Notes under the pieces: model-generated
What the model saw: only the letters and a program-made list of their open reading frames with translations
What the model was told of the DNA's origin: nothing
The model's database searches: none
Made by a program: the position numbers and the translations under genes
Shown: positions 46,699-54,201 of the stretch, piece after piece
Numbering within the stretch: position 1 is the first letter of the stretch
Layout: every line of letters starts with the position of its first letter
Assembly: GCA_902362875.1 (NCBI GenBank)
Contig: CABIYF010000003.1
Coordinates: 62,001 to 126,000, forward strand
Reading direction: 5' to 3'
Length of the DNA: 64,000 bases
Source of the DNA: Eubacteriaceae bacterium
Lineage (GTDB): Bacteria > Bacillota > Clostridia > Lachnospirales > Lachnospiraceae

Positions 46699-47599
46699 AA
46701 TTAAAGTGACAAGTGAGATGGCTGGAAACCGGCTGGATGTTATATTAGCACAGCAGTGTGAGAGCCTTACAAGAAGTTATATCAATAAATTATGTAAGGA
46801 AGAACGTGCAAAGTTAAATGACAAGATTTCCAAAGGCAATAAAAAATGCAAAGAAGGAGATGTGATCACACTTGTGGTGCCAGAGCCGGAAGAATTGGAA
46901 ATCCTTCCAGAAGAAATGGATCTTGATATTGTCTATGAGGATCAGGATGTGATACTGGTGAATAAACCAAAAGACATGGTCGTACATCCGGCGGCAGGAC
47001 ATTACACAGGAACTCTGGTAAATGGATTGATGGCACATTGCAAAGATGATCTGTCAGGGATCAATGGAGTCTTGCGCCCGGGAATCGTTCACCGTATTGA
47101 TAAGGATACGACAGGAATTTTGATCGTATGTAAGAATGATATGGCACACCAAAGCATTGCCAAGCAATTATATGATCACTCGATCACAAGAAAATATCAT
47201 GCGATCGTTTATGGAAATATAAAAGAAGAAGAAGGAACCGTAAACGCTCCGATCGGCCGAAGCTTAAAAGACCGCAAGAAGATGGGAATTGTGATGGATG
47301 GAAAACATGCAGTGACACACTATAAAGTTTTAAAAAGACTGAAGAAAGGATTTACCTACATAGAGTGCCAGCTTGAAACAGGAAGAACCCATCAGATCCG
47401 TGTCCATATGGCATCGATCAAGCATCCATTACTCGGAGATGATGTGTACGGGCCAAAGAAGTCAAAATATACACTGGAAGGACAGTGTCTCCATGCCAAG
47501 GTTTTGGGATTTGTACATCCAAGAACAGGGGAATATATGGAGTTTGAAGTACCGCTTCCAGAGTATTTTGAAAAACTGCTGAAGAAATTAGATCAATGA
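46682..47599 (+). CDS. rluD: Pseudouridine synthase, RluA/RluD family
   Basis: Makes pseudouridine in 23S rRNA. 305 residues. An N-terminal S4 domain (NRLDVILAQQCESLTRSYI) precedes the catalytic core with Asp near 139 in VHRIDKDTTGILIV, and GRTHQIRVHMASI near 236. The exact uridines modified cannot be read from sequence. The start overlaps lspA. Confidence 0.93.
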   Translation: MDETIEIKVTSEMAGNRLDVILAQQCESLTRSYINKLCKEERAKLNDKISKGNKKCKEGDVITLVVPEPEELEILPEEMDLDIVYEDQDVILVNKPKDMVVHPAAGHYTGTLVNGLMAHCKDDLSGINGVLRPGIVHRIDKDTTGILIVCKNDMAHQSIAKQLYDHSITRKYHAIVYGNIKEEEGTVNAPIGRSLKDRKKMGIVMDGKHAVTHYKVLKRLKKGFTYIECQLETGRTHQIRVHMASIKHPLLGDDVYGPKKSKYTLEGQCLHAKVLGFVHPRTGEYMEFEVPLPEYFEKLLKKLDQ

Positions 47600-47616
47600 C
47601 AGGAGGAGAAGGCACA

Positions 47617-48435
47617 ATGAAACTTGGATTTATCGGATGTGGAAACATGGCACAGGCAATGATCACAGGGATTCTCACACAGAATGTTGTAAGTCCGGAG
47701 GATCTGATCGTATCCAATCCACATGAAGAAAAAACAGCAAAATTAAAAGAACAATTTGGAATTTTAACAACAACAGATAATAAAAAGGCAGCAAAAGAAT
47801 CCGATATTCTTGTATTGTCTGTAAAACCACAGGTATATCCGGCTGTGATCAAAGAGATCAGAGACGAAGTATCAACAGAGCAGATCATCGTAACGATCGC
47901 AGCAGGCGTATCCATGGAAGCAACAGAGCGTCAGTTTGGAAAAGAAATGAAGATCGTGCGTGTAATGCCAAATACACCAGCACTTGTTGGAGAAGGAATG
48001 TCTGGATTATGCTGTAATGAATATGTGACAGAAGAAGAATTTGATAAAGTCCATCATATCTTTGAAAGTTTTGGAAAAGCAGAAAAGATCACAGAAAATC
48101 TGATGGATGCAGTTGTCGGAGTCAGTGGAAGCGGACCAGCCTATGTTTATATGTTCATTGAAGCAATGGCAGATGCAGGAGTTGCTCAGGGACTTCCAAG
48201 AAAACAGGCATACACATTTGCAGCACAGACATTACTTGGAAGTGCCAAAATGGTATTAGAGACAGGACAGCATCCGGGAGAATTAAAAGATGCAGTATGC
48301 TCACCAGCTGGAACAACGATCGAGGCAGTAAATACTCTTGAGAAAAAAGGATTAAGAAGTGCCGTGATCGAAGCAGTCAACGCAGCAGCAAAGAAAAATC
48401 ATGAGCTTGGCAAACCAAAAAAGAAAGAAAAATAA
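47617..48435 (+). CDS. proC: Pyrroline-5-carboxylate reductase
   Basis: Last step of proline synthesis, reducing P5C with NAD(P)H. 272 residues. N-terminal Rossmann motif GFIGCGNMAQAMI. The C-terminal dimer domain has VVGVSGSGPAYVYMFIEAMAD and SPAGTTIEAVNTLE. I chose the ATG at 47617 after AGGAGGAG; the in-frame ATG at 47596 overlaps the rluD stop. It is probably the last gene before the rpsO promoter. Confidence 0.95.
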   Translation: MKLGFIGCGNMAQAMITGILTQNVVSPEDLIVSNPHEEKTAKLKEQFGILTTTDNKKAAKESDILVLSVKPQVYPAVIKEIRDEVSTEQIIVTIAAGVSMEATERQFGKEMKIVRVMPNTPALVGEGMSGLCCNEYVTEEEFDKVHHIFESFGKAEKITENLMDAVVGVSGSGPAYVYMFIEAMADAGVAQGLPRKQAYTFAAQTLLGSAKMVLETGQHPGELKDAVCSPAGTTIEAVNTLEKKGLRSAVIEAVNAAAKKNHELGKPKKKEK

Positions 48436-48443
48436 AAAAGTAC

Positions 48444-48473
48444 TTTACAAAGCTGATAAAGTTATGATAGTAT
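48444..48473 (+). promoter_or_regulatory. Probable rpsO promoter
   Basis: TTTACA (48444-48449), 18-base spacer, TAGTAT (48468-48473). Expected start near 48480, at the beginning of the folded leader. Confidence 0.55.
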
Positions 48474-48479
48474 ATAGAA

Positions 48480-48562
48480 GTTAGTTAACCGATACTCAGA
48501 TTTGGGCACTCCAACCCTTTCCTGGTATCTGGCGATCAATAGAATTCAAGGAGGAAAACACA
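48480..48562 (+). promoter_or_regulatory. Structured rpsO leader, probable S15 autoregulatory site
   Basis: CC-GATAC-(T)-CAG (48489-48499) pairs with CTG-GTATC-(T)-GG (48522-48532). An inner TTGG/CCAA hairpin is around 48502-48514. S15 represses its own mRNA by binding leader structures in several bacteria, including Geobacillus. The exact class here is not assigned. Confidence 0.5.
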
Positions 48563-48829
48563 ATGATTTCATCAGAAAAGAAAGCAGAAATCGTAGCTAA
48601 ATACGGTAAAGACGCAAAAGACACAGGTTCACCAGAGGTTCAGGTAGCAATCTTAACAGCTAGAATCAACGAACTTCAGGACCATTTCAATCAGCATCCT
48701 AAAGATCATCATTCAAGAAGAGGGCTTCTTAAGATGGTTGGTAAGAGACGTAACTTATTAGCTTACTTAAAGAGCAAAGATGTTGAAAGATATCGTGCAT
48801 TAATCGAAAAATTAGGATTAAGAAAATAA
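48563..48829 (+). CDS. rpsO: 30S ribosomal protein S15
   Basis: Primary 16S rRNA-binding protein of the small subunit. 88 residues, exactly the usual length. Family motifs: [41 protein letters not shown]. It starts behind AAGGAGG. A terminator 20 bases after the stop makes it monocistronic. Confidence 0.98.
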   Translation: MISSEKKAEIVAKYGKDAKDTGSPEVQVAILTARINELQDHFNQHPKDHHSRRGLLKMVGKRRNLLAYLKSKDVERYRALIEKLGLRK

Positions 48830-48849
48830 TCTTACAATATGAATTTAAG

Positions 48850-48886
48850 ACCTGTTGTTACAGTCATGTGGCAGCAGGTTTTTTAT
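48850..48886 (+). terminator. Terminator after rpsO
   Basis: ACCTGTTG (48850-48857) pairs with CAGCAGGT (48872-48879), one wobble, followed by TTTTTT. Confidence 0.88.
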
Positions 48887-48987
48887 TTCATAGGAAAGTC
48901 CTGTCAATCAAAAAAGCCATAATCGCAGAAGTCTTGAGAAAAGGATAGAAAATTATTGGCCAAAATCAGGAACAAGCAGTTGAATAG

Positions 48988-49016
48988 TTGACTTTATATG
49001 AAATATTATCTATAAT
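48988..49016 (+). promoter_or_regulatory. Promoter of the nucleotidyltransferase gene
   Basis: TTGACT (48988-48993), 17-base spacer, TATAAT (49011-49016). Near consensus; expected start about 49023. The stretch 48887-48987 shows nothing else recognisable. Confidence 0.82.
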
Positions 49017-49110
49017 AAAATTTATATGTGGAACGAAATAGAGAGAGATTTCACAAAAGAAAAAACAGGTAACAAAATAAGAAACAGGTGAATAACCGAA
49101 GGGGAGATTT

Positions 49111-50028
49111 ATGAACACTACATTGATTATTATGGCCGCCGGAATTGGATCAAGATTTGGTGGAGGAATCAAACAGCTGGCAAAGATGGGACCGAATGGA
49201 GAGATCATCATGGACTATTCTATCCGTGATGCAAAAGAAGCAGGATTTAATAAAGTTGTATTTATTATCCGCAAGGATATTTTTGAAGAATTTGAAGAAG
49301 TAATCGGTAACCGCATCAAAGAACAGATTGATGTAGAATATGTTTTCCAGGAATTAGATGATCTTCCAGAAGGATTTGAAGTTCCAACAGGACGTACAAA
49401 GCCTTGGGGAACAGGACAGGCAGTTCTTTGCTGTAAAGATGTGGTGAAAGAACCATTTGTGATCATTAACGCAGATGACTACTACGGAAAAGAAGCATTT
49501 GTGAAACTTCATGATTTCTTAGTATCAGGAGAAGATCTTGGAAGAGAGTTCACAATGGGAATGGCAGGATTTATCCTGAAGAATACATTAAGTGATAACG
49601 GAGCTGTAACAAGAGGAGTCAGCGTTGTAGACGAGAAAGGTCTGTTAAGCCAGGTTCATGAGACAACAGGAATTGAGATGAACGAAGAAGGTAAGATCGT
49701 TTGCGATAATGAAGAAGTACAGAAGTGGATCAGCCCAGATGATAAAGTATCTATGAATATGTGGGCAGCATATCCAGAATTCTTAGAATATCTTGCAGAA
49801 GATTTCAAGAACTTCTTATCTAATATTGAAGAAGGAGATATCAAGAAAGAATATCTGCTTCCAAACATTGTAGACGAGTTATTAAAAGAAGGACGTGCAA
49901 ACGTTAAAGTATTAGAGACACAGGACCGTTGGTTCGGTGTAACATACAAAGAAGATAAAGAATCTGTACAGAAAGCATTTGAAGGTCTGATCAAAGACGG
50001 TGTTTATCCAGCAGATTTATGGGCTTAG
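49111..50028 (+). CDS. Sugar-phosphate nucleotidyltransferase family protein
   Basis: 305 residues of the NTP-transferase fold. The N-terminal loop MAAGIGSRFGGGIKQLAKMG matches the pyrophosphorylase signature, though the final KP pair of GlgC/RmlA types is replaced. VIINADDYYGKEAF holds the metal-binding Asp. There is no beta-helix or acyltransferase domain. The sugar is unknown; UDP- or GDP-sugar synthesis for envelope polymers is possible. It is a single-gene unit with its own promoter, GGGGAG ribosome site and terminator. Confidence 0.78.
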   Translation: MNTTLIIMAAGIGSRFGGGIKQLAKMGPNGEIIMDYSIRDAKEAGFNKVVFIIRKDIFEEFEEVIGNRIKEQIDVEYVFQELDDLPEGFEVPTGRTKPWGTGQAVLCCKDVVKEPFVIINADDYYGKEAFVKLHDFLVSGEDLGREFTMGMAGFILKNTLSDNGAVTRGVSVVDEKGLLSQVHETTGIEMNEEGKIVCDNEEVQKWISPDDKVSMNMWAAYPEFLEYLAEDFKNFLSNIEEGDIKKEYLLPNIVDELLKEGRANVKVLETQDRWFGVTYKEDKESVQKAFEGLIKDGVYPADLWA

Positions 50029-50057
50029 GACAATCGTATAATAACAGCAGTAATAAC

Positions 50058-50094
50058 AAAGGGCAGTCGGGATGATTCCAGACTGCCTTTTTTG
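50058..50094 (+). terminator. Terminator after the nucleotidyltransferase gene
   Basis: GGCAGTC (50062-50068) pairs with GACTGCC (50081-50087), flanked by AAAG and followed by TTTTTT. Confidence 0.9.
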
Positions 50095-50220
50095 TTGCAA
50101 TCATATATATAAATGCGTTAAAATAATACAAAACCAATCATACAACCTATGGAAAAAGGAGAAGAAAGATCAGGAATGAGGCTGTGAGAGCGAAGAAGAG
50201 ATCCTGATGGATGAAATGAC

Positions 50221-50559
50221 ATGGAAGAATGTGTAATAAGAAAACAAATTGCAGGAATTGAGATAGAGATCCGTGAGACAAGGATCGGAGAAGACATTGT
50301 ATTAATGCTTGCAGGAGGAGATAAACCTCATATCGGATGCGTTGTACAGTCAGTTCCACGTCCTTCACTTACAGAGGACGGAAGTACAAGTGTGACTTCC
50401 TCTGTGTTAAATATGACAGGTCATAAAGACGAATTCTTATGCAGAAGGCTGGCAGAGAAACGCTGCAGGGAAACCGGAAGAACGGTTGTATGTACCGGCG
50501 GAGTGCATATTGACAATATTACAAAAGAGCAGATTCATAAGCTGCTGGAAGAAATATAA
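50221..50559 (+). CDS. Small conserved protein, possibly LpdD-like
   Basis: 112 residues, soluble. LMLAGGDKPHIGCVV, VPRPSL, TSSVLNMTGHKDEF and GGVHIDNITKEQI recall the small family annotated as prenylated-flavin chaperone LpdD, which accompanies UbiD-type decarboxylases. That call is from memory of the pattern and is tentative. No decarboxylase or flavin prenyltransferase gene is in the window. The ribosome site before 50221 is weak. The nuclease gene starts 40 bases downstream. Confidence 0.6.
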   Translation: MEECVIRKQIAGIEIEIRETRIGEDIVLMLAGGDKPHIGCVVQSVPRPSLTEDGSTSVTSSVLNMTGHKDEFLCRRLAEKRCRETGRTVVCTGGVHIDNITKEQIHKLLEEI

Positions 50560-50599
50560 CAATATCTGGAATAATAAAAATAAGAAAGCAGGTGATTTT

Positions 50600-51634
50600 T
50601 TGAAATTTATCCATATAGCGGATGTGCATTGGGGAGCAAAACCAGAGAAGAATCGATCATTTGGAATGATCAGGGAAAATGAGATCAAGGAAACATTTCA
50701 AAAAGTCATAGAATATGCGAATCAGCACCAAACAGATGTCTTACTGATCGCAGGTGATTTCTTCGATAAACAGCCGACAAAACAGGAATTAAGAGAAGTG
50801 GATTATATATTATCCGGGCTGCTGAACACAAAGACTGTGCTGATCGCAGGAAATCACGATCATCTTTCGCAGCAGGATGAATTTTCTCATTATCAGTGGA
50901 ACAGTGAAGTTTATATGCTCGATGGAAGAGACAAAGATCACATCTATTTTAAAGATTTGGATACAACAATTTACGGAATCAGTTATTGGACAAATCAGAT
51001 TATGGAACCAGTCTACGATAAGATGGCACCACAAAGTGAGAGCGGATTTTCTATCCTTTTAGCACATGGTGGAGACGAAAGTCATATTCCGATCAACAAA
51101 GATCTGTTAAAATGGTCAGGATTTGACTATATTGCACTTGGACACATCCATAAACCAGAGATTATTTTTGAAGATCTGATGGCGTATGCAGGATCTTTAG
51201 AGCCATTGGATCACACGGAAACGGGAAATCATGGATTTATCGAAGGCGAGATCAGCGAAGAAAAACAGCAGATCGAATTTGTTCCATTTGCAAAAAGAAA
51301 GTATATACAAGTGGAAGTTACGATCACAGAAGAGATGTCTGCATTTGAAATTAAAGACCGCGTAGAAACAGAACTTTCTTACCGAGGCAGAGAAAATATC
51401 TATGAAGTCATTATAACAGGAAGCATTGATCCAGAGATAGAATTAGACTTTGAGAATATGAAAGAGGATTATCTGATCTCAGATATTATTTATGAAACAA
51501 AAAGCCGCTGGGACTATGATCAGTTATCAGAAGAAAATGATTTTATGATTCAGAAAGTGGCAGAGATATTAAAAGATGAACCACAGGCACTGTCATTTGC
51601 GATGGAAGCACTATCTTATGCCAGGGAGAGATAA
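50600..51634 (+). CDS. SbcD/YhaO-like metallophosphoesterase (DNA exonuclease)
   Basis: 344 residues if started at TTG 50600, 5 bases after AGGTGAT; no ATG lies closer, and the frame opens earlier inside the previous gene. Calcineurin-like nuclease motifs in order: ADVHWG, GDFFDK, AGNHDH, LAHGGDE, ALGHIHKP. The C-terminal cap resembles that of SbcD/Mre11 and Bacillus YhaO. It is followed 3 bases after the stop by an SbcC/YhaN-like ATPase gene, the usual partner. Probably acts in DNA end processing. Confidence 0.85.
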   Translation: MKFIHIADVHWGAKPEKNRSFGMIRENEIKETFQKVIEYANQHQTDVLLIAGDFFDKQPTKQELREVDYILSGLLNTKTVLIAGNHDHLSQQDEFSHYQWNSEVYMLDGRDKDHIYFKDLDTTIYGISYWTNQIMEPVYDKMAPQSESGFSILLAHGGDESHIPINKDLLKWSGFDYIALGHIHKPEIIFEDLMAYAGSLEPLDHTETGNHGFIEGEISEEKQQIEFVPFAKRKYIQVEVTITEEMSAFEIKDRVETELSYRGRENIYEVIITGSIDPEIELDFENMKEDYLISDIIYETKSRWDYDQLSEENDFMIQKVAEILKDEPQALSFAMEALSYARER

Positions 51635-51637
51635 GAG

Positions 51638-52972
51638 ATGGAGATTCAGAAAATAAATATAGACGGATTTGGCAAATTTCATAAATACAAAGCACAGACA
51701 ACAGATAAGATTCAGGTGTTTTATGGAAAGAATGAGGCAGGAAAGACAACGATAAGAAAATTTATGATCTCAATGCTCTTTGGACTGGAAAAAGCAAGAG
51801 GAGCCGCTGCTGGAAATGACGATTTCACAAGATACATGCCGGTAAATGGAGGAAATTATGGGGGCTCTGTTACGATCAGAAAAGGAAAGACTTCTTACCG
51901 GATCACAAGAAATTTTACCCAAGGACCAAAAAGTCTGCGGATGTTTTATGAAGATACGATGGAAGAAATCGAATTACCTGCCACAACTTTGCAAAATATT
52001 TTATTTGAAAGCGACAAGACGGCATTTGAAAATACAGTATCGATGACACAGGCAGATATCCGTACAGGAAAAGAGATGAAAGAGGTTCTGCAAAATTCCA
52101 TGGCGAATTTAAGAAGCAGCAAAAATGCAGGGATCGATCTTCGAAAAGCAGTGGATTATTTAAAGATCAAGAGAAGACAGAAGCGAAAGGACCCTGCATT
52201 TGCCCAAACGGACATTTTGAGGAAACAAAAAAATGAATGCAGATATGATGCTGAGCAGCTGAGACGTTATGAACAGGAAGAAAGGGAGATCAAAAGACAA
52301 TTACAGCAAAAAAGGCATTTGACATTCTGGCAGAAACTGATCTGCTGGATTCAAAAACTGTTAGGAAATGATAAAGAGAAGATCAGAAAGATGGAATTAA
52401 AACATCGTCTTGAGATCATAGAGATTGAGAAAACACAGCTTCAGGCGCAGAAACAAAAAGCAGAAGATAATGAATATAAATACCAGCAGGCTCTCGAAAA
52501 GAAGAAAGCAGCCGAGCGGGAAATCCATGAGATCGAACAGGCGATCAAAGCCATTGAACAGGCAGGAAGATCGATTCAGAAGACATTTGGACAGGAATTA
52601 AATGAAAAGATATCGAAGATATTTGCTGATATAACAAGTGGAAGATATACAAAAGTTATTATGGATGACAGCTTGCAGATGATGGTATACGATGGGTTCG
52701 ATTATATCGATATGAAGTATTTAAGCAATGCAACGATAGAACAATTATATTTTGCATTACGTCTGGCATCTGCGGATCTGTTATATGAAGATGATGAATT
52801 TCCATTATTTTTGGATGATGTATTTGGCAACTATGATGATGAGAGGCTAAGACAGACCCTTGCTTATCTTAATCAGAAAACAAACAGGCAGATTTTTTTA
52901 TTTACAGGTAGAAAAGAAATACTTCATGTATTGGATCAGAATGAAATTTTATATCACCTTATTTCCTTATAG
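51638..52972 (+). CDS. Compact SbcC/YhaN-like AAA ATPase
   Basis: 444 residues, less than half the length of SbcC or YhaN (about 950-1,050). The N-terminal head has Walker A YGKNEAGKTTIRKF near 33. A coiled coil of only about 130 residues (roughly 190-320) follows, interrupted by a hydrophobic WQKLICWIQKLLG near 230. The C-terminal head has signature-like YLSNATIEQLYFALRLA near 366 and Walker B PLFLDDVFGNYDDERL near 388. Both ATPase halves are present, so it looks compact rather than broken. It is paired with the SbcD-like nuclease upstream. Confidence 0.8.
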   Translation: MEIQKINIDGFGKFHKYKAQTTDKIQVFYGKNEAGKTTIRKFMISMLFGLEKARGAAAGNDDFTRYMPVNGGNYGGSVTIRKGKTSYRITRNFTQGPKSLRMFYEDTMEEIELPATTLQNILFESDKTAFENTVSMTQADIRTGKEMKEVLQNSMANLRSSKNAGIDLRKAVDYLKIKRRQKRKDPAFAQTDILRKQKNECRYDAEQLRRYEQEEREIKRQLQQKRHLTFWQKLICWIQKLLGNDKEKIRKMELKHRLEIIEIEKTQLQAQKQKAEDNEYKYQQALEKKKAAEREIHEIEQAIKAIEQAGRSIQKTFGQELNEKISKIFADITSGRYTKVIMDDSLQMMVYDGFDYIDMKYLSNATIEQLYFALRLASADLLYEDDEFPLFLDDVFGNYDDERLRQTLAYLNQKTNRQIFLFTGRKEILHVLDQNEILYHLISL

Positions 52973-53026
52973 TTTTTTCTGTGCTAAGATATACAAAGAG
53001 AAAGTAACAAAAGGAGATTAAAACAG

Positions 53027-54007
53027 ATGGCAAAGAAGATGACCATGGCAGATATCGCAAATTTATCAGGAGTCGGGAAAAGTACAGTATCCCGTTATTT
53101 TAACGGAGGATATATAAAAGATGAGACAAGAGCGAAGATTCAGAAGGTCATTGAAGAATATAATTACACACCGAATGCATTTGCAAGATTAAATGCCAAA
53201 CAAAGCAACGTGGTCGGTGTGGTTGTGCCGACACTTAATTCCAAGATCACAAGCCGCGTGATCACAAGCATTGACCGGTATCTAAGAGAGAAGGGATATA
53301 CAACACTCATTCAGAATTCAGATCACGATATCGATCAGGAACTACAGAATATTCAGCGTCTGATCCAGTTAAATGTCGATGGAATCCTGATCAGTTCCAT
53401 AGCGATCACGAAAGACCACAAAGAACTGTTAAAGAAAGCAGGAATACCAGTAGTTGTCTTAACACAGGATTATGAAGACGGCATTTCCATCATTTATGAC
53501 GATTACCATGCAGGAAAAATGATGGGAGAGCATATTGGGAAGAAAGGACACAAAAAGGTTGGATATATTGGTGTCTACGAGACAGATAAAGCGGTTGGAA
53601 CTGAGAGAAGAAATGGCGTGTTAGACGGACTGAAAGAATATGGGATCACGCCTGTGACAGGAAAGAGTGATTACAGCTTCCTTGGAGGACAGACAGTTGC
53701 AAGAGAATTACTTGAGAAAGAACCTGATTTAGATGCGATCATCTGTGCGACTGACAGGCTTGCCTTTGGTGCATATAAGATTTTGCACGAATATAAGAAA
53801 GAGATTCCACAGGAAGTATCGGTTGCGGCGTTTGGTGGATATGATGAGAGTGCATTATTAACGCCAGAGCTTACAACTTTAAAGTTTGATTCTTATGGTA
53901 TGGGATATCTTGGAGCAGAGACGATCCTTAAGATGATCGCAGGGGAGCTGGTATCGAAAAAACAGATTGTTGGATATGAATTTATTGAAGGCGGAAGTGT
54001 CAGGTAA
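53027..54007 (+). CDS. LacI-family regulator of the sucrose locus
   Basis: 326 residues. The N-terminal HTH TMADIANLSGVGKSTVSRYF is followed by the hinge helix PNAFARLNAKQS and a periplasmic-binding-like sensor domain (GVVVPTLNSKITSRV onward). It lies upstream of scrA-scrB-scrK. Two LacI-type 14-base sites flank the promoter of those genes, so it is the likely ScrR-type repressor. It starts at 53027 behind AAAGGAG. A terminator separates it from scrA. Confidence 0.9.
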   Translation: MAKKMTMADIANLSGVGKSTVSRYFNGGYIKDETRAKIQKVIEEYNYTPNAFARLNAKQSNVVGVVVPTLNSKITSRVITSIDRYLREKGYTTLIQNSDHDIDQELQNIQRLIQLNVDGILISSIAITKDHKELLKKAGIPVVVLTQDYEDGISIIYDDYHAGKMMGEHIGKKGHKKVGYIGVYETDKAVGTERRNGVLDGLKEYGITPVTGKSDYSFLGGQTVARELLEKEPDLDAIICATDRLAFGAYKILHEYKKEIPQEVSVAAFGGYDESALLTPELTTLKFDSYGMGYLGAETILKMIAGELVSKKQIVGYEFIEGGSVR

Positions 54008-54030
54008 TAAATTTATATTGATATTTTAAG

Positions 54031-54084
54031 AAAAATAGCTATTCTACACTTTTCAGGGAGCAGTAGAACGGCTATTTTTTATTT
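54031..54084 (+). terminator. Terminator after the LacI-family gene
   Basis: AAAAATAGC (54031-54039) and TTCTAC (54042-54047) pair with GTAGAA (54063-54068) and GCTATTTTT (54071-54079). A T-run follows. Confidence 0.92.
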
Positions 54085-54094
54085 TTGAAAAACA

Positions 54095-54108
54095 TGGTAC
54101 CGATTCCA
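54095..54108 (+). promoter_or_regulatory. Upstream operator of the sucrose promoter
   Basis: TGGTACCGATTCCA, a LacI-family half-symmetric site located just upstream of the -35 box. It differs from the downstream site at only two positions; the two are 59 bases apart. Confidence 0.7.
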
Positions 54109-54117
54109 CAAAAACTA

Positions 54118-54146
54118 TTGACAAACACAAAAGAAAGTAATAATAT
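54118..54146 (+). promoter_or_regulatory. Promoter of scrA-scrB-scrK
   Basis: Perfect TTGACA (54118-54123), 17-base spacer, TAATAT (54141-54146). Expected start near 54153. Confidence 0.85.
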
Positions 54147-54153
54147 ACAAATA

Positions 54154-54167
54154 TGGAACCGATACCA
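54154..54167 (+). promoter_or_regulatory. Downstream operator of the sucrose promoter
   Basis: TGGAACCGATACCA placed at the predicted transcription start, where a bound repressor would block initiation. Confidence 0.75.
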
Positions 54168-54201
54168 TAATAAGTTTCACAATCAAAAAAGGAGAGAAGA
54201 T

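Noticed and set aside
50149..50220. Short leader peptides of 9-12 codons before the LpdD-like gene
   Set aside because: Chance ATG frames; no attenuator hairpin follows and the codons show no pattern.
54085..54201. N-terminal extension of the sucrose PTS gene
   Set aside because: It covers the promoter and both operators; the conserved EIIB domain starts at 54202.
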